This document shows positions 7,550 through 15,766 of a stretch of 60,862 bases of DNA, piece by piece (the stretch's first letter is position 1; the number at the start of each line of letters is the position of its first letter). Below the pieces are notes generated by a model. The model saw only the letters and a program-made list of their open reading frames with translations, was not told the origin of the DNA and ran no database searches. The stretch lies in NCBI GenBank assembly GCA_009777515.1, contig WRLR01000010.1, forward strand, positions 1 to 60,862, read 5' to 3'. The translations under genes and the position numbers were made by a program. The stretch comes from Oscillospiraceae bacterium. Its GTDB lineage: Bacteria > Bacillota > Clostridia > WRLR01.

Positions 7550-8629
7550 ATGGGCGGAAACAAGATATGGAAAATTGCAATGGTCGGCTTGGGGGGCATC
7601 GCGGAGGATACATATATGGCTCAGATGCCCAGGAATACCGGGGTGGAGGTCGTGGCTTTCTGCGACATAAAGCCCGAGCGCACAGCCCACTTCTCACAGA
7701 AGTACGGCATCGACCGCATATATTCGAACGTCGACGACCTACTGGCTAACGAGGATTTCGACATCCTCATGGACACGGCTTCCATACAGGCGCATTACGA
7801 GATCAACATGAAAGCCTTAAAAGCCGGGAAGCACCTCTACAGCCAAAAGCCCATCGGGCTGACCGTTGCCGAGGCTACGGACATGATCGAAGCCGCCAAG
7901 GCAAACAATGTCAAGTTCGCCGCGTCACCCATACATATGCTGCGGCCGGACATCATCGAGGCCAGGAGGCTGATCAAAAACGGCATTTTGGGTAAAATAA
8001 CCCTCGTGCGCGCCATGTCGGCCCACGGCGGGCCGGAGTATTTCCAATACAGGGCAAACGATCCGTCGTGGTTCTTCGAGCCGGGGGCGGGCGCATTGTA
8101 CGACATGGGCGTGCACGCGCTGCATACCGTCACGGGCGTCATGGGCCCAGCCAAGGCCGTGTCCTGCATGGCGGCGATATCCCAGCCGAGCAGGACCGTC
8201 CGGTCGGGCAGCTTTGACGGCAAGCCCATTGACTCAAACAAACTGTACGATAATTATATGATCCATCTGGATTTCGGCGGCGGGGCGATCGGCGACATAG
8301 TCACCGGGTTCTGCGTCAAGGCGTCCACGGCCCCATCGCTGGAGATATACGGCGAGTACGGCGCCATCAACTTCGTGCAGGGGGGCATGAAAGTGTACCT
8401 CGACGACCACGCCCGCAAAATACGCGGCTGGATAGATCAGCAGCCGCAAGAGCGCCCGGCGCCCAGTTTCTACCAGTGCAGTTGCATCATGGATCTGATC
8501 GCGGCCATAGAGGAAGACAGGCAGCCGGCCATCACGGCCGAGCACGCACGGCATGTCATCGAAATAATGTGCCAAGTGGAGGAGTGCGCGGCAGACGGGA
8601 CCGTCCGGAAACTTAGCACCACATTCTGA
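7550..8629 (+). CDS. Gfo/Idh/MocA family oxidoreductase
   Basis: 359 residues. The N-terminal Rossmann fold has VGLGGIAEDTYM and CDIKPER. The usual EKP motif, whose lysine is catalytic, is QKP here (YSQKPIGLTV). The C-terminal domain has GALYDMGVHALHTVTG, with the family Asp and His. Members oxidise or epimerise sugars and inositols with NAD(P). The start ATG 7550 has GGATGG about 13 bases upstream, which is distant; no better in-frame start is seen. It follows the exporter operon on the same strand and is closed by a strong terminator at 8682. The E-to-Q change in EKP is tolerated in some family members, so activity cannot be excluded. Substrate unknown. Confidence 0.87.
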   Translation: MGGNKIWKIAMVGLGGIAEDTYMAQMPRNTGVEVVAFCDIKPERTAHFSQKYGIDRIYSNVDDLLANEDFDILMDTASIQAHYEINMKALKAGKHLYSQKPIGLTVAEATDMIEAAKANNVKFAASPIHMLRPDIIEARRLIKNGILGKITLVRAMSAHGGPEYFQYRANDPSWFFEPGAGALYDMGVHALHTVTGVMGPAKAVSCMAAISQPSRTVRSGSFDGKPIDSNKLYDNYMIHLDFGGGAIGDIVTGFCVKASTAPSLEIYGEYGAINFVQGGMKVYLDDHARKIRGWIDQQPQERPAPSFYQCSCIMDLIAAIEEDRQPAITAEHARHVIEIMCQVEECAADGTVRKLSTTF

Positions 8630-8681
8630 CTAAAAATACATCTGCTTTATCGTAAAATGTTAGATTTACAATCGAAGTTTA

Positions 8682-8728
8682 CAATCGCCATATACATCCC
8701 GATGGGGCGTGTATGGCGATTGTTTTTT
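8682..8728 (+). terminator. Rho-independent terminator after the oxidoreductase
   Basis: CAATCGCCATATACATCCC pairs, with a few wobbles or mismatches, with the arm ending GTATGGCGATTG across a three-base loop, followed by TTTTTT. Confidence 0.85.
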
Positions 8729-9209
8729 CCGTCGTTTCGGCAGCCCCGTCCCCGCGTCCAAGACAGAGAGGCAAAAATCGGCAAAATTCTGCGAAAATCA
8801 GTGAAAATCAACGAAATCAACCTGCCACTAGCATTATAATAATATGCTTCCCATATCCATTTAGTCATATTTTCTAAATATTGTTCACGACAGGTGATGC
8901 CACCAGCATGGTACGAAAGTATGGAGTCGTGGACACTATCGCGGCGCAACGCGCCGTGCGGGCGCTTCGCGCCCGTGAGGCGAGGGAAATCGCATTTTCC
9001 GAACCGACGAATTTTATAATAGTACGATATATAATACTCGCGCCAACGTATTAAAAAACTGGGTATAATTATTATGTGGCGTAATAAATATTATGTATTA
9101 ATTTCAAATAAAAGTGCATTATGCTAATTATCATTCAATAGTATAGCCATGTTTTTTACAATATTCGGTTGGAAATTATGGGATATTTATGCAATATGCG
9201 TCAGTTTGC
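8729..9209. other. Gene-free stretch with two GC hairpins
   Basis: No supported gene. At 8776-8822 a short AAATC-type repeat decays (AAAATCGGC, AAAATCAGT, AAAATCAAC). Two perfect hairpins sit side by side at 8942-8956 (CGGCGC, loop AAC) and 8959-8975 (CGGGCGC, loop TTC). The rest, 9000-9209, is AT-rich and leads into a promoter. Confidence 0.55.
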
Positions 9210-9239
9210 TTGACATGGGCGAAACGGTATAAGTATAAT
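9210..9239 (+). promoter_or_regulatory. Promoter of sugar ABC importer operon 1
   Basis: TTGACA at 9210-9215, an 18-base spacer and TATAAT at 9234-9239, followed by the permease gene at 9276. Confidence 0.75.
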
Positions 9240-9275
9240 TAACTATTCTTTGTTATGGAATGTCGAGGTTTATAT

Positions 9276-10313
9276 ATGATGACTGTCGAAGCGACCACAT
9301 CCGAAGGGGCCGGCGCGGCGCGCAGGGGCGCGGCTCACAATTATGCGAAGAAAAAGAGGAAGCCTTACGGCTCCGGAGAGATGAAGCGGCTTGGCGCGTA
9401 CGCCTTGATGCTTCTGCCGGGGCTTATGTTCCTTATCGTTTTCGCCTATCTGCCCCTCCCGGCCATCATACTCGCGTTTAAGAACTACCGGCTTACCATG
9501 CCCCCGCCGGACTCCTTTATCCAAAACCCGTTCGTCTACTCGCTGATCAACAACAGCCCGTGGGTCGGGCTCGGCAACTTCCAATATATATTCAACTCGC
9601 CCGACTCATTCATATTCTTGCGCAACACAATTTGTTATAATATGCTCTTTATCGTGCTCAACATAGTGTTCGGGGTCAGCGTGGCTGTCGGCATCAACGA
9701 GCTGCGGCAGCGCTTTGCCGCCAAGCTGTACCACACCATTTTATTCTTGCCGTATTTTTTATCATGGATAGTCATAACATATGTGCTGTATGCGTTTATT
9801 TCGCAAAACGGGCTGATAAACCATATGCTGGCTGACATGGGCATCGAGCCGGTCAGCTTTTATACGAAAGTGGGCGCCTGGCCCTTCATTTTGCCGCTGG
9901 CGAACATTTGGCGCTACGCGGGCTACAGCTCAATTATTTACCTGGCGACGCTGGTGGGCTTTGACCAGCAGCTCTACGAGGCGGCGGCCATCGACGGGGC
10001 GGGCAAGTGGAAGCAGTTCCGCTATATCACGTTCCCACTGCTGATGCCTACGATTGTGCTGCTTACGATATTGGCGGTGGGCCGGATATTGAACGGCGAG
10101 TTCGACATGTTCTACTCGCTGCCCAACGGCGCCGGCGCGGTCAGGAACGCGACATTGACCATCGACGTCTATGTCATTACATCGATGCGCACCGGGCAGC
10201 CACTGGGCTTCCCAGCCGCCGCCGCGTTCTTCCAGTCGGTCATCGCATTCGTACTAGTATTGGTAACAAACGCAATAGTAAGAAAAGTGGAGCCCGACAT
10301 GGCAATGTTTTAA
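9276..10313 (+). CDS. Sugar ABC transporter permease, LplB type
   Basis: 345 residues from ATG 9276, with GAGG seven bases upstream; the earlier in-frame ATG at 9255 has no ribosome site. After a basic N-terminus, six membrane spans are visible, beginning at YALMLLPGLMFLIVFAYLPL. The cytoplasmic EAA loop EAAAIDGAGKWKQFRYITFP docks the ATPase. It belongs to the COG4209 (LplB) branch of carbohydrate importers, which work with an LplC-like permease (here 10634) and a lipoprotein binding protein (here 11751). No ATPase is in the operon, so a shared MsmX-like ATPase is probably used. The last codons MAMF and the stop lie in the first copy of a 33-bp tandem repeat. Confidence 0.93.
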   Translation: MMTVEATTSEGAGAARRGAAHNYAKKKRKPYGSGEMKRLGAYALMLLPGLMFLIVFAYLPLPAIILAFKNYRLTMPPPDSFIQNPFVYSLINNSPWVGLGNFQYIFNSPDSFIFLRNTICYNMLFIVLNIVFGVSVAVGINELRQRFAAKLYHTILFLPYFLSWIVITYVLYAFISQNGLINHMLADMGIEPVSFYTKVGAWPFILPLANIWRYAGYSSIIYLATLVGFDQQLYEAAAIDGAGKWKQFRYITFPLLMPTIVLLTILAVGRILNGEFDMFYSLPNGAGAVRNATLTIDVYVITSMRTGQPLGFPAAAAFFQSVIAFVLVLVTNAIVRKVEPDMAMF

Positions 10314-10380
10314 AAGCCATGACGGTCGATATTGGCAATGTTTTAAAAGCCATATCGGTTGACATTGGCCATGTTTTTGT
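10301..10380 (+). repeat. 33-bp tandem repeat that copies the gene end
   Basis: GGCAATGTTTTAAAAGCCAT starts at 10301 and 10334, and a decayed third copy (GGCCATGTTTTT) starts at 10367: exactly 33 bases apart. The first copy contains the last codons and TAA of the permease gene. The period is a multiple of three, so the TAA is repeated in frame. Confidence 0.9.
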
Positions 10381-10382
10381 AG

Positions 10383-10595
10383 GGACGGCCGCCCTCGGCC
10401 GTCCGCGTTTAAACCGGCATTATTTGCATAAACAGCCGCACCCGGCCGTCCGCGTTTAAACCGGCATTATTTGCATAAACAGCCGCCCCGACCGTCCGCG
10501 TTTAAACCGGCATTATTTACATAAACAGCCGCCCCGACCGTCCGCGTTTAAACCGGCATTATTTACATAAACAGCCGCCCCCGGCTGTCCGCGGC
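10383..10595 (+). repeat. 46-47-bp tandem repeat, four full copies plus a fifth partial
   Basis: GTCCGCG recurs at 10401, 10448, 10494, 10540 and (diverged) 10587. Units contain TTTAAACCGGCATTATTT and ATAAACAGCCGC and end in a GC arm. The first arm is a perfect hairpin, GGACGGCCG with CGGCCGTCC (10383-10404). There are no variable spacers, so it is not CRISPR. It fills the gap between the two permease genes. Confidence 0.9.
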
Positions 10596-10633
10596 CCATA
10601 TAACCGCACTCCGGAACCACAAAGGAGAACAAT

Positions 10634-11602
10634 ATGTCTGAAACCATACAACAAGACACGAATATTTTGATACCAAAGGGCAATGTAAAATACCGCGAGC
10701 AGAACCAGATTTCACGCCCCGCGAATGTTTTGCTGCATGCCGTGTTCCTATGTGCGGCGGCCTTCACAATCGTACCGCTGTGGGTGATCGTCGCAGCCTC
10801 GCTGACGCAGGAGCAGGCCCTCATATTGAACGGCTACCGCTTCTGGCCCTCGGAGTTCTCAACGCTGGCTTACAGGTTCCTGTTCATGTCCGGCGGCGGC
10901 GGCGTCGCGGTGGCCTACAGGAACACGATAATCGCCACGGTGTGCGGGACATGCCTGTGTACGCTGACGGTCGGCCTGTACGCCTATCCCCTGTCGAGGT
11001 CGGACTTCCGGTACAGGCGGTTGTTCACGTTCCTCTCATTTTTCTCTATGCTGTTCAACGCAGGAACCGTCGCGTTCTACCTATTGTGCGCGCAGATACT
11101 CAACATCAACAACACCATATTCGCCCTGTTCCTGCCCCAATCGTTCAGCGCGTACTGGGTGATTGTGATGCGCACGTTCTACAAGTCCAATGTGCCGGAC
11201 TCCGTGATAGAGTCGGCCCGGATAGACGGCGCCGGGGAATGGCGCACCCTTGTCCAAATCGTCGCGCCCCTGGCCGTGCCCGGGTTCGCCACCGTCGCGC
11301 TCTTTGCGGCTGTAGGGGTGTGGAACAATTTTTTCAACTGCATGCTGCTCGTCAACGACAGGAAATTTTACAACCTGCAATATACGATTTACGAAATATT
11401 GCTGTCCGTACAAATGCTAAAGGAAATGGCGTCCCAGCAGGGCGCGGCCAGCTCGGCAGGCATGCTGCAGCTCTCCGAGATGCCCTCCGAGGCCTTCAGG
11501 ATGGCGATGGCAGTCGTGACCATGGGCCCAATTGTACTGGCCTACCCGTTCTTTCAAAGATATTTTCTCAAAGGGCTGACCATAGGCGCGGTCAAAGGCT
11601 GA
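10634..11602 (+). CDS. Sugar ABC transporter permease, LplC type
   Basis: 322 residues; ATG 10634 with AAAGGAG six bases upstream. Six spans are expected; clear ones are LLHAVFLCAAAFTIVPLWVI, FTFLSFFSMLFNAGTVAFYL and FATVALFAAVGVWNNFFNCM. The EAA loop is ESARIDGAGEWRTLVQIVAP, and the C-terminal PFFQRYFLKGLTIGAVKG is the family hallmark. It forms the channel with the LplB-type partner at 9276 in the cytoplasmic membrane. The two genes are unusually far apart (320 bases) because of the two tandem repeats between them; in relatives they are normally adjacent. Confidence 0.93.
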   Translation: MSETIQQDTNILIPKGNVKYREQNQISRPANVLLHAVFLCAAAFTIVPLWVIVAASLTQEQALILNGYRFWPSEFSTLAYRFLFMSGGGGVAVAYRNTIIATVCGTCLCTLTVGLYAYPLSRSDFRYRRLFTFLSFFSMLFNAGTVAFYLLCAQILNINNTIFALFLPQSFSAYWVIVMRTFYKSNVPDSVIESARIDGAGEWRTLVQIVAPLAVPGFATVALFAAVGVWNNFFNCMLLVNDRKFYNLQYTIYEILLSVQMLKEMASQQGAASSAGMLQLSEMPSEAFRMAMAVVTMGPIVLAYPFFQRYFLKGLTIGAVKG

Positions 11603-11750
11603 TGCTAACATAGCGTGTGCGGGCGGGACGGCCTCGCCCATACAGATAAATTTTCAGATCAATGTTGCGTAAAAGGAGGGATTATTCAAAGGCGATTTAC
11701 CAAAACGAAGCAGAATTTAATAACTGTTGATGAACAAACAAGGAGGATGT

Positions 11751-13445
11751 ATGAGAATTAAGGTTTTGACATTGTTGGTCGTATTGTCCATGGTATTTGC
11801 GATTGCGGCATGCGGGCAACCGGCGCAACAGGCGACGACGGCGGCGGCCACCACGGCTGCGGCGACTGAAGCCGCCACAACGGCAGCAGCTACGGAATCC
11901 GCCACGACAGAGGCCGCCACCACAACCGCTGCGGCGGCAGCGGCCACGACTGCGGCGGCAGCCACCACTACCGCAGCGGCAGCTACGACCACTGCAGCAG
12001 CCGCAACGGCGGCAGCAGAGACACAGAGTGATCTGCCGCCCTACGAAATTACGTATTACATGTATTGCACGCGCTCGTCTGATCAGGTGGATACCGTCGA
12101 GCAGGCGATCAACGACATCATCGGGCCAATGTTCAACGCCACGATAGACTTTATCATGATCACGGGCGCCGACTGGGACACCAAGGCCCTGGTTCCGTTG
12201 CGCGCGGGCGAAAAGATCGACATATTCTGGACACCGGAGTGGATGCATTATATGTCGAACATCAACAACGGCAGCCTGATGAAGTTGAACGACCCGAGCG
12301 GCCCGTACGGCGACCTCCTGCACACCTACGCGCCACAGACCGTCATCGATCTGGGCTCGTTCATCCCGGCGAACCAGGTCGGGGGCTTCAACTATGCGGT
12401 CCCGACGAACAAAGAGCTGTGCGTGCCGGGCGGCCTGGTGTTCAACCTCGACTATGTGGAGAAGTACAACATCGACATAGCGGCTATCAACGACTATGGT
12501 GATCTGGAACCGTATTTCGAAATGTTCAAGGAGGAGAACCCCGGCTTCTTCCCGCTGCTGGCCACAACCGGTTGGTCGTGGAAATCGCCGTTCATCCAGG
12601 GCTTTATGAATAACATGAGCCCCATCAGCATCCGCATCGGCGAACCGGGCGCCCGCAACGGCGAACCGGAGTTCACATGGGAAGCTCCGGAACTGCACGA
12701 GCATATCCAGTGGATGGACAAGTGGTACAAACAGGGCTATATCAACCCCGACTCGCAGCTCAAGACATATAGTACCATCGACGAGATGAACGCGGGGCAG
12801 TTCCTCGTGACATTCGACATAGTGCTCAAAGGCGGCCAGGTCAAGTCAAAAGAGCTTGAAGGGCAGTCCGGCAACCCGGACCTGCGCCTTATCGAGATCC
12901 AGACGTCCGCTTCCATCAACGTGACGACGCACGCCGGCGGCTCCATGCTGGGCATCCCGATCACGTCGAGGGATCCGGCCCGCGCGATGATGTACATCGA
13001 TCAGATGCACCAGAACGAAGAACTGTTAAATGTCATGGCGTGGGGCGTCGCAGGCACGCACTACGATCTGGACGGGCGCGGCATGGTCGTGCCCAAGCCC
13101 ATGAACGGCTGGTCCGACTCGCACGGCGGCATGTGGACGCTGGGCAACCAGTTCAAACAGCTCCTCAACGCCAACGAGGACCCGGAAAAGTACATCCAGA
13201 TGATGGAGCTGACTGAAGAGGCGTGGGACCACGAGTCACTCGGTTTCCGTTTCTCGCAGGAAGGCTTCGAATCCGAATACGCCGCTATATACAGCATCTC
13301 TGACAGCCTTGAGAAGGGCATCGTCTCCGGCGTCAACGCCGCCATGCTGCCCGACATTATAGCGCAGTACAAAGCGGCGGGCGTCGACAAGGTGCTGGAC
13401 GCCGCAAAAGCGGCGTATGCGGCGTGGAAAGCGGAAGTATATTGA
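11751..13445 (+). CDS. Extracellular sugar-binding lipoprotein of importer 1
   Basis: 564 residues from ATG 11751 (AAGGAGG upstream). An N-terminal lipoprotein signal peptide ends at the lipobox IAAC-G, so the mature protein is anchored outside the membrane. Next comes a linker of about 70 residues made almost only of Ala and Thr (AATTAAATT-like), then a family 1 solute-binding domain (LPPYEITYYMYC onward; aromatic-rich patches such as WTPEWMHYM and TGWSWKSP). It captures an oligosaccharide for the 9276/10634 channel. The Ala/Thr linker is written with GCG/GCC/ACG/ACC codons and is likely built by repeat expansion. The gene ends in front of a bidirectional terminator at 13546. Confidence 0.93.
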   Translation: MRIKVLTLLVVLSMVFAIAACGQPAQQATTAAATTAAATEAATTAAATESATTEAATTTAAAAAATTAAAATTTAAAATTTAAAATAAAETQSDLPPYEITYYMYCTRSSDQVDTVEQAINDIIGPMFNATIDFIMITGADWDTKALVPLRAGEKIDIFWTPEWMHYMSNINNGSLMKLNDPSGPYGDLLHTYAPQTVIDLGSFIPANQVGGFNYAVPTNKELCVPGGLVFNLDYVEKYNIDIAAINDYGDLEPYFEMFKEENPGFFPLLATTGWSWKSPFIQGFMNNMSPISIRIGEPGARNGEPEFTWEAPELHEHIQWMDKWYKQGYINPDSQLKTYSTIDEMNAGQFLVTFDIVLKGGQVKSKELEGQSGNPDLRLIEIQTSASINVTTHAGGSMLGIPITSRDPARAMMYIDQMHQNEELLNVMAWGVAGTHYDLDGRGMVVPKPMNGWSDSHGGMWTLGNQFKQLLNANEDPEKYIQMMELTEEAWDHESLGFRFSQEGFESEYAAIYSISDSLEKGIVSGVNAAMLPDIIAQYKAAGVDKVLDAAKAAYAAWKAEVY

Positions 13446-13545
13446 GACAGAAGAGTATAGTTGACGTAAAGTAAGGCACATGCGCAACATGCAGCAAGAT
13501 TTTATAGCATTTTATTATACCTATACAAATTATAATTTTTCCTAC

Positions 13546-13580
13546 AAAGAGAAACCCATGCATCGCATGGGTTTCTCTTT
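13546..13580. terminator. Bidirectional terminator
   Basis: AAAGAGAAACCCATG pairs perfectly (15 bp) with CATGGGTTTCTCTTT over a five-base loop. It separates the importer operon from the convergent flavoprotein gene at 13639. Confidence 0.85.
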
Positions 13581-13638
13581 GCCAATCACCAATCACCAAC
13601 GTCATTGCGGCCAACAAGCCGCAATTTCGCCCAACTGC

Positions 13639-14619
13639 CTATTCGCCACGTTTTTTGCTTGTAATGTATTCCGCCGCCGCTATGGCGGCTACAGCGCCAT
13701 CAGAAGCGGCAGTCACCAGTTGTCTGAACGGCTTTCGCCTCACGTCTCCAGCGACGAACAGCCCCGGTGTAGGCGTCTTGCAATCCTCGCCCGCGATGAT
13801 GTAGCCCTGATCGTCTGTCTGCACTAACCCTGCGCACAGGGCCGACAGCGGCACTGAGCCGATCGCGATGAACACGCCGGACACGTTTAACTTTTCCAGC
13901 TCGTCACCGTTCCCTCCGCTTCCACCGCCAGCACCGCTACCGCCGCCCGCTCCCGCGCCTACCCCGCCGATGGTCAAGCTTTCCACTTTACTGGCCCCGC
14001 CAATTTCTATTGCTACCCGGTTGAGGTGCAGCACGATGTTCGGCGTCTTTTTGACCTGTGCCACTACGCCGCCTGCCGCGCGGAACTCCTCGCGCCTGTG
14101 CACCAGGTGCACCACATTGCATATCCGCGAAAGATACAGCGCGTCGTCGAGCGCCTTGTCCCCGCCGCCAATGACCGCAACGTCCATATCGCGGTAAAAA
14201 GCGCCGTCGCATACCGCGCAGACAGCCACCCCACGCCCGAAAAACTCCGCCTCGCCGGGGATGCCGAGCTCGCGGTGCTTTTCGCCGGCGGCGAAAATTA
14301 CTGCCTGAGCGACATACGCACTATCTTGCGTCGACACCTGCCACATATCCCCGCTGCGGGCGATGCTTTCCACCGCCTCATTGACCATATCGGCGCCCAG
14401 TGAGCGCGCGTGCTCGTGGAGCTTTTCGCTGTAGTCAAAACCGGAAATCCCCGGCATTGCCGGATAATTATCGATTGACAGCGACGGGAATATGCGCCCG
14501 CCGAATATCTCTGTCTCCAGCACGGTGCACTGCAGCGCGCCGCGCTGTAAAAAAATCGCCGCTGTGAGGCCCGCAGTGCCGCCGCCAATTACTACCACAT
14601 CAGCCATATCTGCCACCAT
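13639..14619 (-). CDS. Thioredoxin reductase-like flavoprotein
   Basis: 326 residues (or 322 if the second ATG, at 14607, is used; neither has a clear ribosome site). FAD-binding VVVIGGGTAGLTAA is at the N-terminus, a redox pair C134/C137 (CAVCDGAF), NADPH-binding VAVIGGGDKALDDALYL, and C-terminal FAD motif GLFVAGDVRRKPFRQ. This is the domain order of TrxB. In TrxB the enzyme passes electrons from NADPH to thioredoxin; relatives use ferredoxin. The gene next door at 14797 is a ferredoxin-like protein, divergent. Odd: residues 219-238 are a Gly/Ser/Ala run inserted just before the conserved VSGVFIAIG strand, where relatives have a short loop. Confidence 0.88.
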   Translation of the reverse strand: MVADMADVVVIGGGTAGLTAAIFLQRGALQCTVLETEIFGGRIFPSLSIDNYPAMPGISGFDYSEKLHEHARSLGADMVNEAVESIARSGDMWQVSTQDSAYVAQAVIFAAGEKHRELGIPGEAEFFGRGVAVCAVCDGAFYRDMDVAVIGGGDKALDDALYLSRICNVVHLVHRREEFRAAGGVVAQVKKTPNIVLHLNRVAIEIGGASKVESLTIGGVGAGAGGGSGAGGGSGGNGDELEKLNVSGVFIAIGSVPLSALCAGLVQTDDQGYIIAGEDCKTPTPGLFVAGDVRRKPFRQLVTAASDGAVAAIAAAEYITSKKRGE

Positions 14620-14796
14620 CCCATCAACTAAATATGCAATATTTTTTATTTATATCGCTTTTCCTTATTATATTAACCCTATATCTACCCTTTTTATAAT
14701 AATAATTTTCAAACAATGTGATTTGTTGTATATACAACCGTCTAATAAGCGGCAACCTGCTAAAATGATTGTATTAAACATATGGGAGGTCACAAA

Positions 14797-15621
14797 ATGG
14801 TCAGGCAAATAATTAAGATCGACGACGAAAAATGCAATGGCTGCGGCTTGTGCGCATCCGCCTGTCACGAGGGGGCGATAAGCCTCACCGATGGCAAGGC
14901 GCGCCTATTGCGCGACGATTACTGCGACGGGCTCGGCAACTGCCTGCCTGTATGCCCCACAGGGGCAATCACATTCGAGGAGCGCGAAGCGGCCGCATTT
15001 GACGAAGCTGCCGTTAAAGAGAACATGCACAATGCTCAGCCGGATACATTGGAATGCGGCTGCCCGGGGACGCACTCAAAGAGCATCGTGCGGCATATCC
15101 AGCCACCGCAAAACGCGTACAACAAACATAACGCGCACAACGCGTACAACGAACATAACGCACACAACGCGCAATTTGCGCAACAAGATGTGCAAACTGG
15201 GCATAAAGCCGAGCGCGGCTTTTACGAAGGCGCGGCAGGGCAAGCGGCGCCCGCGCAGACGCATCTTAACCAATGGCCGGTGCAGATCAAACTCGTGCCG
15301 CAGAACGCCCCGTACTTCAAGAACGCCAACCTGTTGGTTGCCGCCGACTGCGCAGCGTATGCATACGGCAACTTCCACAACGACTACATGAAGAACAGGA
15401 TTACGCTCATCGGGTGCCCTAAGCTCGATGACAGCGATTATTCCGAAAAGCTGACGGAGATATTGAAACACAACGAAATCAAAAGCGTCACCGTCGCGCG
15501 CATGATTGTCCCATGCTGCGGCGGCATCGAACACGCAGTCACGACGGCGCTGAAAAACTGCGGGAAGTTAATCCCATGGCAGATCGTGACCATATCGACC
15601 GACGGCGACATACTGGACTAA
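14797..15621 (+). CDS. Ferredoxin-type 4Fe-4S protein with C-terminal domain
   Basis: 274 residues from ATG 14797, with GGGAGG seven bases before it; the upstream in-frame ATG 14782 overlaps that site. The N-terminus is a two-cluster ferredoxin: C13, C16, C19, C23 (CNGCGLCASAC) and C43, C49, C53 (YCDGLGNCLPVCPTGAI). CGCPG (87-91) follows, then a conserved C-terminal region with IGCPKLDD and MIVPCCGGI that could ligate another cluster. Proteins of this type are common in fermenting anaerobes and probably carry electrons; partners are unknown. Residues 107-125 are an Asn/His/Ala repeat encoded by a 27-bp DNA repeat. The gene is divergent from the thioredoxin-reductase-like gene. Confidence 0.85.
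   Translation: MVRQIIKIDDEKCNGCGLCASACHEGAISLTDGKARLLRDDYCDGLGNCLPVCPTGAITFEEREAAAFDEAAVKENMHNAQPDTLECGCPGTHSKSIVRHIQPPQNAYNKHNAHNAYNEHNAHNAQFAQQDVQTGHKAERGFYEGAAGQAAPAQTHLNQWPVQIKLVPQNAPYFKNANLLVAADCAAYAYGNFHNDYMKNRITLIGCPKLDDSDYSEKLTEILKHNEIKSVTVARMIVPCCGGIEHAVTTALKNCGKLIPWQIVTISTDGDILD
15112..15172 (+). repeat. 27-bp in-frame tandem repeat in the ferredoxin gene
   Basis: AACGCG starts at 15112, 15139 and 15166, 27 bases apart. It encodes NAYNKHNAH, then NAYNEHNAH, then NAQ. It lies in the linker between the cluster domain and the C-terminal domain. Confidence 0.85.
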
Positions 15622-15766
15622 AATCCTGACCGAAATCCTGACCATATAATTTATGATATAATTTCCGCATAAACAATAAAACAATACAATATAACTCAAG
15701 GCATTATAGCTATAGGATTGTAATATCATAGCCAAATAATATTCTTATTCGCGGGGAGGATATCAT

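Noticed and set aside
8640..9209. Riboswitch or small RNA before importer operon 1
   Set aside because: Hairpins are present, but no known riboswitch core was recognised and the promoter lies downstream of them.
10383..10595. CRISPR array
   Set aside because: The units are identical over their whole length and have no unique spacers; no cas gene is near. The same reason excludes the arrays at 25278 and 47009.
11697..12704. 335-codon minus-strand frame over the binding-protein gene
   Set aside because: It is the antisense of the Ala/Thr-coding and other GC-rich codons; the plus-strand protein has signal peptide, lipobox and ribosome site.
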